Shown: positions 1-9,114, numbered from the stretch's first letter. The stretch is DNA of 64,000 nt from Chitinophagaceae bacterium (GCA_016720745.1 JADKKA010000019.1:186001-250000), one strand, 5' to 3'. Made by a program: numbers and translations. Notes: generated from the letters alone by a model not told the origin.

Positions 1-584
1 AAGATTACCAGGGATGGAATCGTAAGAAATGAAAATGCAAGCACGGCAATATCAAAGGAGGGGACAACTTTCAATTTGCGGGATACCATATTCACATTTA
101 ATCCGTACAGAAAAGTGGCGAGTACGATAAAGCCGATATACATCAGGTCACCTGTTTTTCCACTCTTCGATACAAATAGCAGGATACTGCCGGTGAAACT
201 GATCAGGATGCCCATCACCTGACGGCTATTCACTTTCAGTTGAAAGAAGGAAGCGCCTACGATCAATACAAAAATGGGAGTCAGGGAATTCAGGGTACCG
301 GCAAATGAGCTATCGAGTTTTGTTTCGGCCAGACAAAATAAAAAGGCAGGAAAAAAACTTCCTAAAAAACCGGAGAGAATGATATAACTGATCTTGTCTT
401 TAGGTATCCGCTTTATCACTGTCCAGGCAAAGGGTAGCAGGATTACTCCGGCAGAAAAAAGCCGGATGGCCGCCACCTGCCAGGCATTCAGTTTTTCCAG
501 TCCGATCAGCATCAGCAGGAAGCTGCTTCCCCATATCAGGCAAAGGACCAAATAAAGCACCCAGCTCAGCATCCTGTTATTCAT
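1..584 (-). CDS. EamA/DMT-family permease, cut at the window edge
   Basis: Partial gene: the ATG is at 584 and the frame stays open to base 1, giving about 194 N-terminal residues. The protein is strongly hydrophobic, with about five to six predicted membrane helices. It begins MNNRMLSWVLYLVLCLIWGS, the WGSSF signature at the end of helix 1 being typical of the drug/metabolite transporter (EamA) family, and carries a second family-like stretch (SSFAGTLNSLTPIFVLI) near residue 95. Family members export small metabolites or amino acids across the inner membrane; the substrate cannot be told from sequence. It is divergent from the PPK2 gene. About one third of the usual ~300 residues lies outside the window. 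Confidence 0.85.
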   Translation of the reverse strand, partial: MNNRMLSWVLYLVLCLIWGSSFLLMLIGLEKLNAWQVAAIRLFSAGVILLPFAWTVIKRIPKDKISYIILSGFLGSFFPAFLFCLAETKLDSSFAGTLNSLTPIFVLIVGASFFQLKVNSRQVMGILISFTGSILLFVSKSGKTGDLMYIGFIVLATFLYGLNVNMVSRKLKVVPSFDIAVLAFSFLTIPSLVI

Positions 585-684
585 GCAACAAATTTTGGAG
601 CCGCAAAGGTCATGAAATGGCAGCAGCCTGCCGCAATAATTTTGATCTGTATTGAAATAGTATATTGTGTCGCAAATCTGCATT

Positions 685-1431
685 ATGGGAAAAATCAAGC
701 TGAAAGAATTGTCCACCCGGGCCCCGGAAGGACTGGATAAAAAGGAAACCCGTGAAAAAACTGAAAAACTGGTGGCAGAACTGGATGAGCTCCAGAACCT
801 GCTATTTGCGGAAGGAAAGCACTCGGTTTTAGTTGTGATCCAGGGGATGGATGGCAGTGGTAAGGATGGGGTGATCCGCAATGTGCTGGGCAATATGAAC
901 CCACAGGGAGTAACGGTAAAATCTTACAAAGCCCCGACGGCGGAAGAACTCTCCCATGATTTTCTCTGGCGCATTCACCAGTATGCCCCTGCCAGGGGTA
1001 TGATACAGGTGTTTAACCGCTCCCACTACGAAGATATCCTCATCACCCGGGTACATAAATGGTGTGATGATGAAACAGCGGTAAAAAGAATGAAAGCCAT
1101 CAATGATTTTGAGCAATTACTGCAGGAACATAACCATACCCATATCCTGAAATTTTACCTCCATATCTCTCCGGAAGAACAACACGAGCGTTTGTCTGAG
1201 AGAATGAAGGATCCTGCCAAGATGTGGAAATACAATGAAAAAGATTTTGAGGAAGCCAAACTATGGGATGTCTATATGCAGATGTATGAAGAATGTTTCA
1301 ATGAATGCAATCGACCCGAGTGGACCATTGTACCGGCCGATCAGAACTGGTACAAGGAATACATCATTGCGTCCGCAGTCCATGAACTACTCAGCGGATT
1401 GGGCATGCAATTTCCGGGACTCAAAAAATAA
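685..1431 (+). CDS. ppk2: PPK2-family polyphosphate kinase
   Basis: Cytoplasmic kinase that transfers phosphate between polyphosphate and nucleotides. The sequence shows a Walker A loop (GMDGSGKDG, near residue 55), a Walker B/lid region with FNRSHYEDIL (near 113) and the family's C-terminal WTIVPADQNWYKEYI block. Its 248 residues fit a one-domain PPK2. I chose the ATG at 685 because family proteins begin close to the K-x-K-L motif there; an in-frame GTG at 667 would add six residues. Which nucleotide (ADP, AMP or GDP) it prefers cannot be read here. It stands alone between the transporter and mscL. Confidence 0.92.
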   Translation: MGKIKLKELSTRAPEGLDKKETREKTEKLVAELDELQNLLFAEGKHSVLVVIQGMDGSGKDGVIRNVLGNMNPQGVTVKSYKAPTAEELSHDFLWRIHQYAPARGMIQVFNRSHYEDILITRVHKWCDDETAVKRMKAINDFEQLLQEHNHTHILKFYLHISPEEQHERLSERMKDPAKMWKYNEKDFEEAKLWDVYMQMYEECFNECNRPEWTIVPADQNWYKEYIIASAVHELLSGLGMQFPGLKK

Positions 1432-1524
1432 AAATCTCCCGGGATTCTATTATATTTAATCGCCATTCTTTTAAGCCTTTGAGCGGGTTCAATAATTTTT
1501 TATCACACAAAAAACCAATTTGTT

Positions 1525-1902
1525 ATGGGAATGCTTAAGGAATTCAAGGAATTTGCCATGAAAGGAAACATCGTTGACCTGGCAGTGGCTGTTGTAATCG
1601 GTGGCGCTTTCGGGAACATTGTTACCAAATTCAATGAGAGTATCATCAGTCCGCTGATTGCAATGATCATGGGCAAGGGTGGCCTGTCAGAATTAACCGT
1701 TACCGCCGGCTCAGCTGTTTTTCCGGTTGGCTTATTCATCCAGGCGGTGATCGACTTTATCCTGATCGCCTTTGTACTCTTCCTGGTGATCAAGGCCATG
1801 AATTCAATGAAAAAGAAAGAAGAAGCCGCTCCGGCTGCTCCTGCCCCCACTCCGGAAGACATCCAACTGCTCCGGGAGATCAGGGATGCCCTTAAAAAGT
1901 AG
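1525..1902 (+). CDS. mscL: Large-conductance mechanosensitive channel MscL
   Basis: Inner-membrane pore that opens under high tension to release solutes on hypo-osmotic shock. The 125 residues show the standard plan: an amphipathic N-terminal helix (MLKEFKEFAMKGNIVDLAV), pore-lining TM1 with the small-residue pattern AVAVVIGGAFGNIV, a short periplasmic loop, TM2 (about residues 70-92) and a cytoplasmic helix ending in LLREIRDALKK. A linker rich in Ala and Pro (EEAAPAAPAPTPED) joins TM2 to that helix. The gene is single and is followed by a strong hairpin with a T-run. A 119-residue reading frame on the opposite strand is a mirror of this gene and was ignored. Confidence 0.96.
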   Translation: MGMLKEFKEFAMKGNIVDLAVAVVIGGAFGNIVTKFNESIISPLIAMIMGKGGLSELTVTAGSAVFPVGLFIQAVIDFILIAFVLFLVIKAMNSMKKKEEAAPAAPAPTPEDIQLLREIRDALKK

Positions 1903-1916
1903 TAAAAAACCGGGTT

Positions 1917-1946
1917 TTTGGCCTATCGCCGATTCCCTTACTTTTG
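1917..1946 (+). promoter_or_regulatory. Candidate Bacteroidota-type promoter for scpA
   Basis: TTTG at 1917-1920, an 18-base spacer, then TACTTTTG at 1939-1946. This matches the Bacteroidota consensus TTTG / TAnnTTTG with a spacer one base shorter than usual. The predicted start of transcription, near 1953, lies inside the hairpin at 1948-1980, so the same hairpin would sit in the scpA leader. Confidence 0.4.
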
Positions 1947-1947
1947 T

Positions 1948-1986
1948 AAGTCCTGTACACTAAGAATGAGTACAGGACTTTTTTTT
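1948..1986 (+). terminator. Intrinsic terminator after mscL
   Basis: Perfect 11-bp stem (AAGTCCTGTAC at 1948-1958, GTACAGGACTT at 1970-1980) followed by an unbroken T-run to 1986. It lies 46 bases after the mscL stop and 21 bases before the scpA start. Confidence 0.85.
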
Positions 1987-2006
1987 ACCGTTTACAATCA
2001 AGTAAA

Positions 2007-2795
2007 GTGCAGCAGCCATCGTACCAGATTAAATTACCCCAGTTTGAAGGCCCATTTGACCTCCTGCTCTTTTTTATTGAGCGGGATGAGCTGGATATTT
2101 ATAATATTCCCATCACTAATATTATCAACGACTTCCTGGATTATATCCACCAGAGCGAGGAATTGAATATTGAGTTGAGCAGCGAATTCATTCTCTTTAT
2201 TTCCACCCTGATGCGGATCAAGGCCAAGATGCTCCTGCCCCGCAAGGAACTGGATGCACAGGGCAATGAAATTGACCCGCGCCAGGAACTGATCAATAAA
2301 ATCCTGGAGTATAAACGTTTCAAGGAAGCATCTGCTCAGATGGCTGAAATGGAAGCGATGCGGATGCTGATGGTCAAAAGAGGGAATATTGAAAAAGAAC
2401 TCTCCCAGATTGGTGAAGAAGAAAGCGAGGGTACAGAAATCCATAATATCACCCTGTTCAAGCTGATGAAGGCCTTTGAAAGGGCCATGCAAAAATTCAG
2501 CGACCGGAATAACAAGCCGGTTCACACGGTGGTACAGTACGATTATACCATGGAGACCAGCCGCGACCGGATGCTGGTGATGGCCAGGGAACAACAGACC
2601 CTTTCCTTCGAACGCATCTTTGATACGGCAGAAAACAGGGTGCATGCCATCTTTCTCTTTCTTTCCCTGCTGGAACTGGTACAGCAAAAATTTCTCAAGA
2701 TTATTATCGGGGAAGGAAAGAATAATTTTATCATTGAATACAATGAGCCGGAGAATCGCCTGGCCGAATTGGACGATATTCAACAACCACAATAA
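2007..2795 (+). CDS. scpA: Segregation and condensation protein A
   Basis: Kleisin subunit that bridges SMC heads and helps compact and segregate the chromosome in the cytoplasm. The N-terminus (YQIKLPQFEGPFDLLLFFIE) is the hallmark ScpA SMC-neck-binding segment, followed by the IYNIPITNIINDFLDYI and MRIKAKMLLPRKE helices. The C-terminus (residues ~200-250) is the winged-helix part (RIFDTAENRVHAIFLFLSLL ELVQQK). The start is GTG at 2007; no ATG fits, and the GTG gives the expected N-terminus directly. It is 262 residues, normal for the family. osmC follows after 18 bases, so the two are probably co-transcribed. scpB is not in this window. Confidence 0.95.
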   Translation: MQQPSYQIKLPQFEGPFDLLLFFIERDELDIYNIPITNIINDFLDYIHQSEELNIELSSEFILFISTLMRIKAKMLLPRKELDAQGNEIDPRQELINKILEYKRFKEASAQMAEMEAMRMLMVKRGNIEKELSQIGEEESEGTEIHNITLFKLMKAFERAMQKFSDRNNKPVHTVVQYDYTMETSRDRMLVMAREQQTLSFERIFDTAENRVHAIFLFLSLLELVQQKFLKIIIGEGKNNFIIEYNEPENRLAELDDIQQPQ

Positions 2796-2813
2796 TAAAA
2801 CCAAATTTTATTT

Positions 2814-3248
2814 ATGAAACGATCAGCAACTGCCAACTGGAAAGGTTCCGGTAAAGAAGGAAGCGGGAAACTGCTCACTCAATCCGGTGTTATTAAAAAT
2901 AAGAGCTACGATTTCAGAAGCCGGTTTGAGGATGGTACCTATACCAACCCCGAAGAACTGATTGCAGCGGCCCATGCCGGCTGTTTCTCCATGAAGCTCA
3001 GTTTTGTATTAGGTGCTGCCGGGTTCACCCCCACCCGTATCGAAACTAAATGCACGGTTACACTCGAAGGCGGCGCCATCACCGGCAGCCACCTGGAAGT
3101 AAAAGTGAAAGTGCCCAAACTGAAAGCCAAGGATTTCCCGCAGTATGCCGAGGATGCCAAAGCCAACTGCCCGATCAGCAAAGCACTCAATACCACCATT
3201 ACCATGGACGCTCAACTGGTAAAGAGTTTTAAGGCTGCAACTGCCTGA
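2814..3248 (+). CDS. OsmC-family peroxiredoxin
   Basis: Small thiol peroxidase that reduces organic hydroperoxides in the cytoplasm. Both family cysteines are present: Cys57 (AHAGCFSM, the peroxidatic Cys) and Cys119 (ANCPISKAL, the resolving Cys). The SRFEDGTYTNPEELIAAAHA stretch matches the OsmC subgroup (osmotically inducible) better than Ohr. Length (144 residues) is typical. A terminator hairpin follows at 3288, so scpA-osmC is probably a two-gene unit. Confidence 0.93.
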   Translation: MKRSATANWKGSGKEGSGKLLTQSGVIKNKSYDFRSRFEDGTYTNPEELIAAAHAGCFSMKLSFVLGAAGFTPTRIETKCTVTLEGGAITGSHLEVKVKVPKLKAKDFPQYAEDAKANCPISKALNTTITMDAQLVKSFKAATA

Positions 3249-3287
3249 TCAAGTTACTTTGATTAAGAGATAAGTTTAGCAATACAA

Positions 3288-3330
3288 AAAGGCACTCACA
3301 GGGTCCGATGGACTTTGTGGGTGCTTTTTC
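3288..3330 (+). terminator. Intrinsic terminator after osmC
   Basis: Stem GCACTCACA (3292-3300) with TGTGGGTGC (3316-3324) followed by TTTTT; the upstream A-run also pairs with the T-run. Confidence 0.75.
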
Positions 3331-3800
3331 ATTTGGGGGGGTGGTTTTGCTGCGCTCGAAGAGTCCTTTGGACAAAAGAGAGAGTTTCACCGCAGAGAAC
3401 AGGAGGTCGCGGAGTTTACGCAGAGAGAGATTTAATCTCAAGGGCAAAGAATTCCAATAACCCGGAAATTCCAGAACTACTATTTCGGGCGCAGCGAGAA
3501 ATCTTGTATTTCCCTGTCCACCTAACTAAGGCCTGTCTTTCCGAACTCAGTGAGGAAACTTGTATTTAAAGGTGACAAACCTTGTCTTATACACATGTAA
3601 CGCCCCTTGTGTATTTTTTGCGCCCTTAGCGCCCTTATCAGGAAATACTCACCGCAGAGTTTTAACCGCCCGCAGGGCCCTTTGGGCTGATGTTCTGCGC
3701 TCTTGGCGTTCTTGGCGGGAAAAAAATCCCGAAAAACCCCTTTTTCAAGCAGGTGCAGCAACTAAACCGATGGGAATGTCCCCTCTAATAGTTCCGAGAC
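3331..3800. repeat. Gene-free mosaic of decayed intergenic repeats
   Basis: About 470 bases with no credible gene. It contains phrases such as CACCGCAGAGAACAGGAGG (about 3388), TTTCGGGCGCAGCGAGAAAT (about 3483), CGCCCTTAGCGCCCTTATC (about 3622), CACCGCAGAG again (about 3650) and CTCTTGGCGTTCTTGGCGG (about 3700). The CACCGCAGAG and CTTGGCG words recur within the spacer. From memory such words are common in spacers of Bacteroidota genomes, but that needs a search. Confidence 0.5.
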
Positions 3801-3836
3801 TTTATTAACTTTAGACATACCACAAAGCACCTGAAT

Positions 3837-4547
3837 ATGAAATACTTCATCTTATTCTTTCTGGGCGCTATTGGTTTTAACGCCAATGCCCAAATGGCCG
3901 GTACCGGTATCGGCAGTAACAGTACTGCTACCGGCAGAATGGACGTATACAGCTGGGCACAAAGACCCGATGAGGACGGCACCGACCTGCAGAAAAGATT
4001 TTTAAAACAGGAGTGGACAGAAGGCATTGTCAAATTCAGAAGCGGACGACCCGATATTCATGCACCCCTGCTCTTTGATGTATTTGATAATACGCTTTAC
4101 TTTTTGCAGGATAGCGTCGTAATGGAATTTGTAGACAGTGTGTCCGAAGTGCAGTTTATCACCTATTTCAATAAGGATACGGTACAGATGCTGTACCGGC
4201 GTTTTTATCCTGCCATACAGGCCAATACCCCCGCCACTTTTTACAAAGTACTGGTGGAAGCTAAAGTGCAGTTGCTGAAATGCAGCGCCAAGTCCATCCT
4301 GCTCTTTAAAGAACCGGAGACTCCCGAACAACACCGGGAAACCCCTCCCGAATTTTTATACTTTGCCAGTCTGCCCAATGGAAAAATAGTACAGGTGGAG
4401 CACAACGCAGAAAAACTGATGAACCAATTGCCTGAATACCGCGAAATCATCCGGGAGATCATCCAGAAAGAAAAATTAAAAGTAAAGGATGAACAAAGGA
4501 TGGTTCAGCTATTCGTTCACCTGAATAACAAGCTCCAGGAACATTAA
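3837..4547 (+). CDS. Secreted protein of unknown function
   Basis: I do not recognise this family. It is 236 residues with a clear Sec signal peptide (MKYFILFFLGAIGFNANA, probable cleavage before Gln19). The mature part begins with a Gly/Ser/Thr-rich stretch (MAGTGIGSNSTATGRMD), then a mixed alpha/beta region (VKFRSGRPDIHAPLLFDVFD around residue 62) and ends in a charged helical tail. There is no lipobox and no further membrane segment, so it is probably periplasmic or surface-exposed. It ends tail to tail with the L,D-transpeptidase-like gene, overlapping it by 4 bases. Confidence 0.8.
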   Translation: MKYFILFFLGAIGFNANAQMAGTGIGSNSTATGRMDVYSWAQRPDEDGTDLQKRFLKQEWTEGIVKFRSGRPDIHAPLLFDVFDNTLYFLQDSVVMEFVDSVSEVQFITYFNKDTVQMLYRRFYPAIQANTPATFYKVLVEAKVQLLKCSAKSILLFKEPETPEQHRETPPEFLYFASLPNGKIVQVEHNAEKLMNQLPEYREIIREIIQKEKLKVKDEQRMVQLFVHLNNKLQEH

Positions 4548-5185
4548 TCAAAAATCCAGAGCAGCATGGGTTTGGCCGACCCATTGATCATTTTTTTAAG
4601 AGTCAGTAAAAAACCCGGTGCCACTGTCGGGCATCCGTTACTCTGACAGATCTCATCATTCACCGCATTGTCCGGCACACAACTGTGGCCATGCAGCACC
4701 ACGGTTCTTTCAAAAGCATTGTTATTACTGCTGTCGAGTCCATGCAGCTTATAAGAATAACCCCATTTACCAGTATAAGGAATTCCGATCTTGTATTTCC
4801 CCAGTGAAGTACAACCACTGCCCACCACATTACTATAACGTCGCCCTTCCAGCCAGTATTCAAAACAGTTGCCATGGGCCACCGGAGAGCTACTGAGGAT
4901 GGAATCTTTCTGCAAATCATAAATGAAAAAGCGCTCTGATCCCGAAGGCAGACTCATATCAATGAGAAAGCAATACCTGTCGTTATAGTTTTTCTGCTTC
5001 ACAAATTTTTTGGCCAGCCCCCCTTTTTCCTGAAGTTTTTCAATGGTACTCTTTACCGAGGGTTGAACTGATTTCTTTTCCTTAGAAAAAAAAGCAGCAT
5101 CTGATCCGGGCTTACCCCTTCCGGATAAAAGGAAAAAAGTCAGAATAGTAACAATGGAAAGCAGGAAAAAGCGTGGTAATGTCAT
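4544..5185 (-). CDS. Murein L,D-transpeptidase-type catalytic protein (YkuD_2 group)
   Basis: Probable cell-envelope enzyme. The 213-residue protein has an N-terminal membrane anchor or signal (FFLLSIVTILTFFLLSG). The C-terminal half carries the L,D-transpeptidase-like pattern: VVLHGHSCV followed about 17 residues later by CQSNGCPTV, where the His and the Cys after SNG would be the catalytic pair. Family knowledge: such proteins act on peptidoglycan 3-3 cross-links or lipoprotein linkage. The S-N-G-C order is the form seen in the YkuD_2 group in place of the S-H-G-C of the main family. Specific activity is inferred only. Confidence 0.82.
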   Translation of the reverse strand: MTLPRFFLLSIVTILTFFLLSGRGKPGSDAAFFSKEKKSVQPSVKSTIEKLQEKGGLAKKFVKQKNYNDRYCFLIDMSLPSGSERFFIYDLQKDSILSSSPVAHGNCFEYWLEGRRYSNVVGSGCTSLGKYKIGIPYTGKWGYSYKLHGLDSSNNNAFERTVVLHGHSCVPDNAVNDEICQSNGCPTVAPGFLLTLKKMINGSAKPMLLWIFD

Positions 5186-5273
5186 GGTTAGCCGGCCGGT
5201 TTGCTTTCAGATTCAGCAGCGACCCATTTCCATAAACGGCATTTGTATAAAAAATGTTAAAGCAAATGATACC

Positions 5274-5864
5274 TTAGAATCGCCAGCCCGTATACAATTG
5301 GATCACATTATTCTTCAGGATATCTTTTGGGATATAGGCCGGACTGCCGCCACCGCCAATGACAAGCTCTTCATTTAGTTTATTCAGACTGATATTCATC
5401 CGGGCGCCGATGATCAGACCGCTAAAAGGAGATACTTGTATTCCACCGGCCAGGGCATAATTGAATCGTTGAAAATAATCCAGCAGCCCGTTGCGGGTAC
5501 CTCCGCTGCTATCCGCACTGGCATTGAGCAGGAAGCCCAGCTGAAAGCCTGTATGCAATTCTATTTTCTTCCCAAAATTGAAACTGATCAGCTGCGGCAC
5601 CAGCAGGTAATCCAGATTCACATGACCGGTATTGGTGGCCGATTTATAATCGTATCCCTGTCTGGATAACATGAATTCTGAACGATAACCGATCAACTTT
5701 TTAGGTCTTGGCCCAAAAAAAGCACCAATCATATAACCGGAACGGCTATTGGCACTGATTCCCGCATTATTGTTGACAGTAACAAAGTTCAAACCGGCTT
5801 TCACGCCAATTTGTGCCATCCCGCAGAGTGGCAGGAGCAGGGTAATCAGTAATATTTTTCGCAT
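5274..5864 (-). CDS. PorT-family outer-membrane beta-barrel protein
   Basis: A 196-residue outer-membrane barrel of the bacteroidete PorT/OMP_b-brl_2 type. It has a short signal peptide (MRKILLITLLLPLCGMA), then IGVKAGLNFVTV, the family's usual first strand, and alternating amphipathic strands up to a C-terminal aromatic residue (IQLYTGWRF), as expected for barrel insertion. It starts 14 bases after the dxs stop codon on the same strand, so it may be read through from dxs. Nothing shows its specific role; many genomes of this phylum carry several such barrels. Confidence 0.85.
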   Translation of the reverse strand: MRKILLITLLLPLCGMAQIGVKAGLNFVTVNNNAGISANSRSGYMIGAFFGPRPKKLIGYRSEFMLSRQGYDYKSATNTGHVNLDYLLVPQLISFNFGKKIELHTGFQLGFLLNASADSSGGTRNGLLDYFQRFNYALAGGIQVSPFSGLIIGARMNISLNKLNEELVIGGGGSPAYIPKDILKNNVIQLYTGWRF

Positions 5865-5878
5865 ATTGAAAAGGAGTA

Positions 5879-7816
5879 TTATCCGAGGATGGATTGCGCC
5901 ACTCTTATTTTTCCTTTCATCATTTCCAGCACGGCTGCTCTGATTCCTGCCGCATCATATCCGCATTCATGGTGCAGTTCTTTAGGACTGCCATGTTCAA
6001 CCAGGCGATCAGGAATGCCCAATATCTTCACTTCATTCTTATAGCCATGTTCTGCCATGAATTCGAGAATGGCCGAGCCAAAACCTCCCTTCACGGTTCC
6101 GTCTTCTACCGTGATGAGTTTTTCGTATTGCTGACAGGCTTCATGCAGTAATGCTTCATCAAGCGGTTTGGCAAAACGCATATCATAATGACCGGGGTTG
6201 ATGCCCTCGTTGCGCAAATCGCGGATGGCGGCTGCCGCAAAATTTCCGGGGTGACCAAATGAAAGAATGGCGATCTCTTTTCCTTCGCGCAGGCGACGAC
6301 CAGTGCCAATCACAATTTCCTTCATCTCCGTTCTCCATTCCGGCATCATGCCTTCTCCTCTCGGATAACGGATCACGATGGGCAGCTGCATACTTTCTAA
6401 CTGGGAAGTGTACATCAGGTTGCGCAATTCGGATTCATTCATCGGTGCACTGATGATCATATTGGGAATACAACGGAAATAAGCAATATCATAACAGCCA
6501 TGGTGCGTGGGGCCATCATCGCCAACCAAACCGGCACGGTCCAGACAAAATACCACCGGTAATTTCTGTATTGCTACATCATGCACAGCAGAATCAAAAG
6601 CCCGTTGCATAAAGGAAGAATAAACATTACAGAATACCCGCAATCCCTGGGTAGCCATTCCTGCACTCACCGTCACCGCATGCTGCTCGGCGATACCCAC
6701 ATCAAATGCACGGTCCGGCATTTTCTCCATCATAAACTTGAGGGAAGAACCGGAAGGCATGGCGGGAGTAATACCAAATATCTTTTTATTCTGTTCTGCC
6801 AGCTCAATCAGGGTATGTCCAAACACATCCTGGTATTTAGGAGGCTGGGGCAGGTCAAATTTTTTCTTTTGAATTTCGCCCGTCACTTTATCAAACAAAC
6901 CGGGGGCATGCCACTTGGTCTGGTCTTGTTCTGCCAGTGCATAACCCTTTCCTTTAGTGGTAATGATATGCAGGATCTTGGGTCCCGGAATCTGCCGTAA
7001 ATCTTTCAGGGTATCTACCAGTTTGGCCACATTGTGACCATCAATCGGTCCAAAATAACGAAGCTTGAGGGCCTCAAATAAATTCGCACTGCTGCTCACC
7101 ATTCCCTTTAAACCGTCAGCCAGTTTATGCGCCATGGCCCTGGAAAAATTCTTTCCTACCGGCAATTTGCCCAGCAGTTTCCACACATCATCCTTTACTT
7201 TATTGTAAGTAGGAGAGGTTGTAATATCAGTCAGGTATTCTTTCAAAGCCCCGGTATTCGGGTCAATGCCAATCCCATTATCATTCAGGATCACAAGCAT
7301 ATCCGCATCGGTCACCCCGGCATGGTTCATGGCTTCAAAAGCCAGTCCGGCCGTCATGGCCCCGTCGCCGATTACGGCCACCACTTTACGGTCTTCTTCT
7401 CCTTTGTATTTGGCGGCCATGGCCATTCCCAATGCTGCAGAAATAGAAGTGGAGGAATGTCCTACACCGAATGTGTCATATTCACTTTCGCTTCTTTTGG
7501 GGAAGCCGCTGATGCCTTTATACTTTCTGTTCGTGTGAAAATTGTCCCGGCGTCCGGTTAATATTTTGTGGCCGTATGCCTGGTGGCCCACATCCCAAAC
7601 CAGTTGATCATAGGGAGTGTGGTACACGTAGTGGAGGGCGGTTGTAAGTTCGACTACACCCAGACTGGCGCCGAAATGTCCGCCATGAACACTCACCACA
7701 TCAATGATAAACTGACGGAGTTCATCACATACCTGGTGTAGCTTTTCCCGGGGGAGTTTCTTCAGGTCTTCCGGTGAATTGATCGTTTGTAATAATGGGC
7801 CGGGAATAATCTCCAT
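5879..7816 (-). CDS. dxs: 1-deoxy-D-xylulose-5-phosphate synthase
   Basis: First enzyme of the MEP isoprenoid pathway: condenses pyruvate and glyceraldehyde 3-phosphate using thiamine diphosphate. The sequence shows GGHFGASLGVVELTTALHYV (N-terminal domain), the ThDP motif GDGAMTAGLAFEAMNHAG through LVILNDN, the DRAGLVGDDGPTHHG block and the C-terminal transketolase domain. The frame can be extended to 7969, but residue 52 of that longer form (ATG at 7816, MEIIPGPLLQ) gives the usual N-terminus, so I use 7816 (645 residues). It is divergent from the histidine kinase gene. Confidence 0.96.
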   Translation of the reverse strand: MEIIPGPLLQTINSPEDLKKLPREKLHQVCDELRQFIIDVVSVHGGHFGASLGVVELTTALHYVYHTPYDQLVWDVGHQAYGHKILTGRRDNFHTNRKYKGISGFPKRSESEYDTFGVGHSSTSISAALGMAMAAKYKGEEDRKVVAVIGDGAMTAGLAFEAMNHAGVTDADMLVILNDNGIGIDPNTGALKEYLTDITTSPTYNKVKDDVWKLLGKLPVGKNFSRAMAHKLADGLKGMVSSSANLFEALKLRYFGPIDGHNVAKLVDTLKDLRQIPGPKILHIITTKGKGYALAEQDQTKWHAPGLFDKVTGEIQKKKFDLPQPPKYQDVFGHTLIELAEQNKKIFGITPAMPSGSSLKFMMEKMPDRAFDVGIAEQHAVTVSAGMATQGLRVFCNVYSSFMQRAFDSAVHDVAIQKLPVVFCLDRAGLVGDDGPTHHGCYDIAYFRCIPNMIISAPMNESELRNLMYTSQLESMQLPIVIRYPRGEGMMPEWRTEMKEIVIGTGRRLREGKEIAILSFGHPGNFAAAAIRDLRNEGINPGHYDMRFAKPLDEALLHEACQQYEKLITVEDGTVKGGFGSAILEFMAEHGYKNEVKILGIPDRLVEHGSPKELHHECGYDAAGIRAAVLEMMKGKIRVAQSILG

Positions 7817-8016
7817 ACTGGTTTGTTTGCCTTGTAAAAGTAAAGGTTTCCGTTCACCCTTTTTTGGTAAAAATTGTACAACAGCCCGGTGCCCTAAAAG
7901 TTCTGTAAAACAGGCTGGTAAGTGCCTGTCAGGCCCCCCGGATATCCATTTGCAGGGTGTATCAACCACTGGTATATTTAACGGGCCGGCCTCGTTCGGT
8001 TTTATTAGTTTTGGCT

Positions 8017-9099
8017 ATGCCACTGAGCAATAAATGGAGAACATACTGGATCTTTCAGGCAATGGGTTGGGGCAGCTTCAGTCTGACCAATACCTTTTTT
8101 GCCTTTTCATTCAAACAGCTGGATAAAATATTTTTTTATCATCTGCTGATTTTCCTGGCCCTGGGGCTGATGATCTCTCACCTGATGCGGGAGATTATTA
8201 TCCGGGCGGCTATACTTCAGAAAAATCTGCGCCGCCAGTCATTTTTGTTTGTAGGTCTTACCCTGATCATGGCCCTGCTGGCTTCCTACTTTAAACTGGA
8301 AACAGTAGAGCAACTGGAGATCCTCACCAGCAAGGATGCACAATTACTTCACCGGCCCGATTTCAGTTACTGGATTAACAAAATGGTATTGGTACTCAGT
8401 GGCGGTTTCTCTTACTTTATCCTCTTCTTTATCTGGAACCTGATTTATTTTATGTTTCATTACGTAACCAAGAGCCAGAAACAGCAGATGGATACCCTGC
8501 GACTGGAATCGCTGGTAAAAGAACTGGAACTGCAAACCATCAAGGCCCATATCAATCCGCATTTTATTTTCAATTCCCTCAATAGTATCCGTGCCCTGGT
8601 GGACGAAAACCCCCAGCGTGCCCGAAGAGCGGTAACCGAACTCAGCAATATCCTTCGGAGCAGTATGCACGCGGAGAAAGCAGAAACGGTAACATTGGAA
8701 AGAGAACTGAATATTGTAAAAGATTACCTGGCACTGGAGAATATGCGGTTTGAAGACCGGTTGAAAGTGGTCTATGAAATTGATGAGGATACCCTGGATC
8801 AGCCCGTGCCTCCCATGATGCTGCAAACCCTGGTGGAAAACGCCATCAAACATGGCATCAGCAAACAGATCCACGGAGGAATCGTGAAACTGATTTCCGT
8901 ATTTAAAGACGGCTACCATGAACTGGTGGTACAGAATACGGGGCAACTGAACGGAAGAGTGAATGCAGAAGGATTTGGTTTGTCCAGCACCACCAACCGG
9001 CTCGGCCTGCTCTATGGCAGCAAGGCCAAATTCGATATCCGGCAGATCAATGGATCCTTGGTGGAAGCCAGGGTTCAAATTCCGGTTGAAGACGTTTAA
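8017..9099 (+). CDS. LytS/YehU-type membrane sensor histidine kinase
   Basis: Sensor of a two-component system. Of about 360 residues, the N-terminal half has four predicted membrane helices (near residues 8-28, 38-58, 72-92, 120-145). The second half is the His_kinase domain: phospho-acceptor His182 in AHINPHFIFNSLNSIRAL and the ATP-binding N box LVENAIKHGI. There is no extra sensor domain, so the signal is presumably membrane or envelope linked (inference). An in-frame GTG at 7957 would add 20 polar/odd residues; the ATG at 8017 fits better. The LytTR regulator starts 15 bases downstream, so they form one operon. Confidence 0.92.
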   Translation: MPLSNKWRTYWIFQAMGWGSFSLTNTFFAFSFKQLDKIFFYHLLIFLALGLMISHLMREIIIRAAILQKNLRRQSFLFVGLTLIMALLASYFKLETVEQLEILTSKDAQLLHRPDFSYWINKMVLVLSGGFSYFILFFIWNLIYFMFHYVTKSQKQQMDTLRLESLVKELELQTIKAHINPHFIFNSLNSIRALVDENPQRARRAVTELSNILRSSMHAEKAETVTLERELNIVKDYLALENMRFEDRLKVVYEIDEDTLDQPVPPMMLQTLVENAIKHGISKQIHGGIVKLISVFKDGYHELVVQNTGQLNGRVNAEGFGLSSTTNRLGLLYGSKAKFDIRQINGSLVEARVQIPVEDV

Positions 9100-9114
9100 A
9101 AGTAAAACAGCTAT

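Noticed and set aside
2034..2804. 256-residue frame opposite scpA.
   Set aside because: Shadow of a certain gene on the other strand; no family likeness.
8007..8019. TAGTTTTG at 8007-8014 as promoter of the histidine kinase gene.
   Set aside because: It ends 2 bases before the ATG, with no TTTG box at the correct distance upstream.
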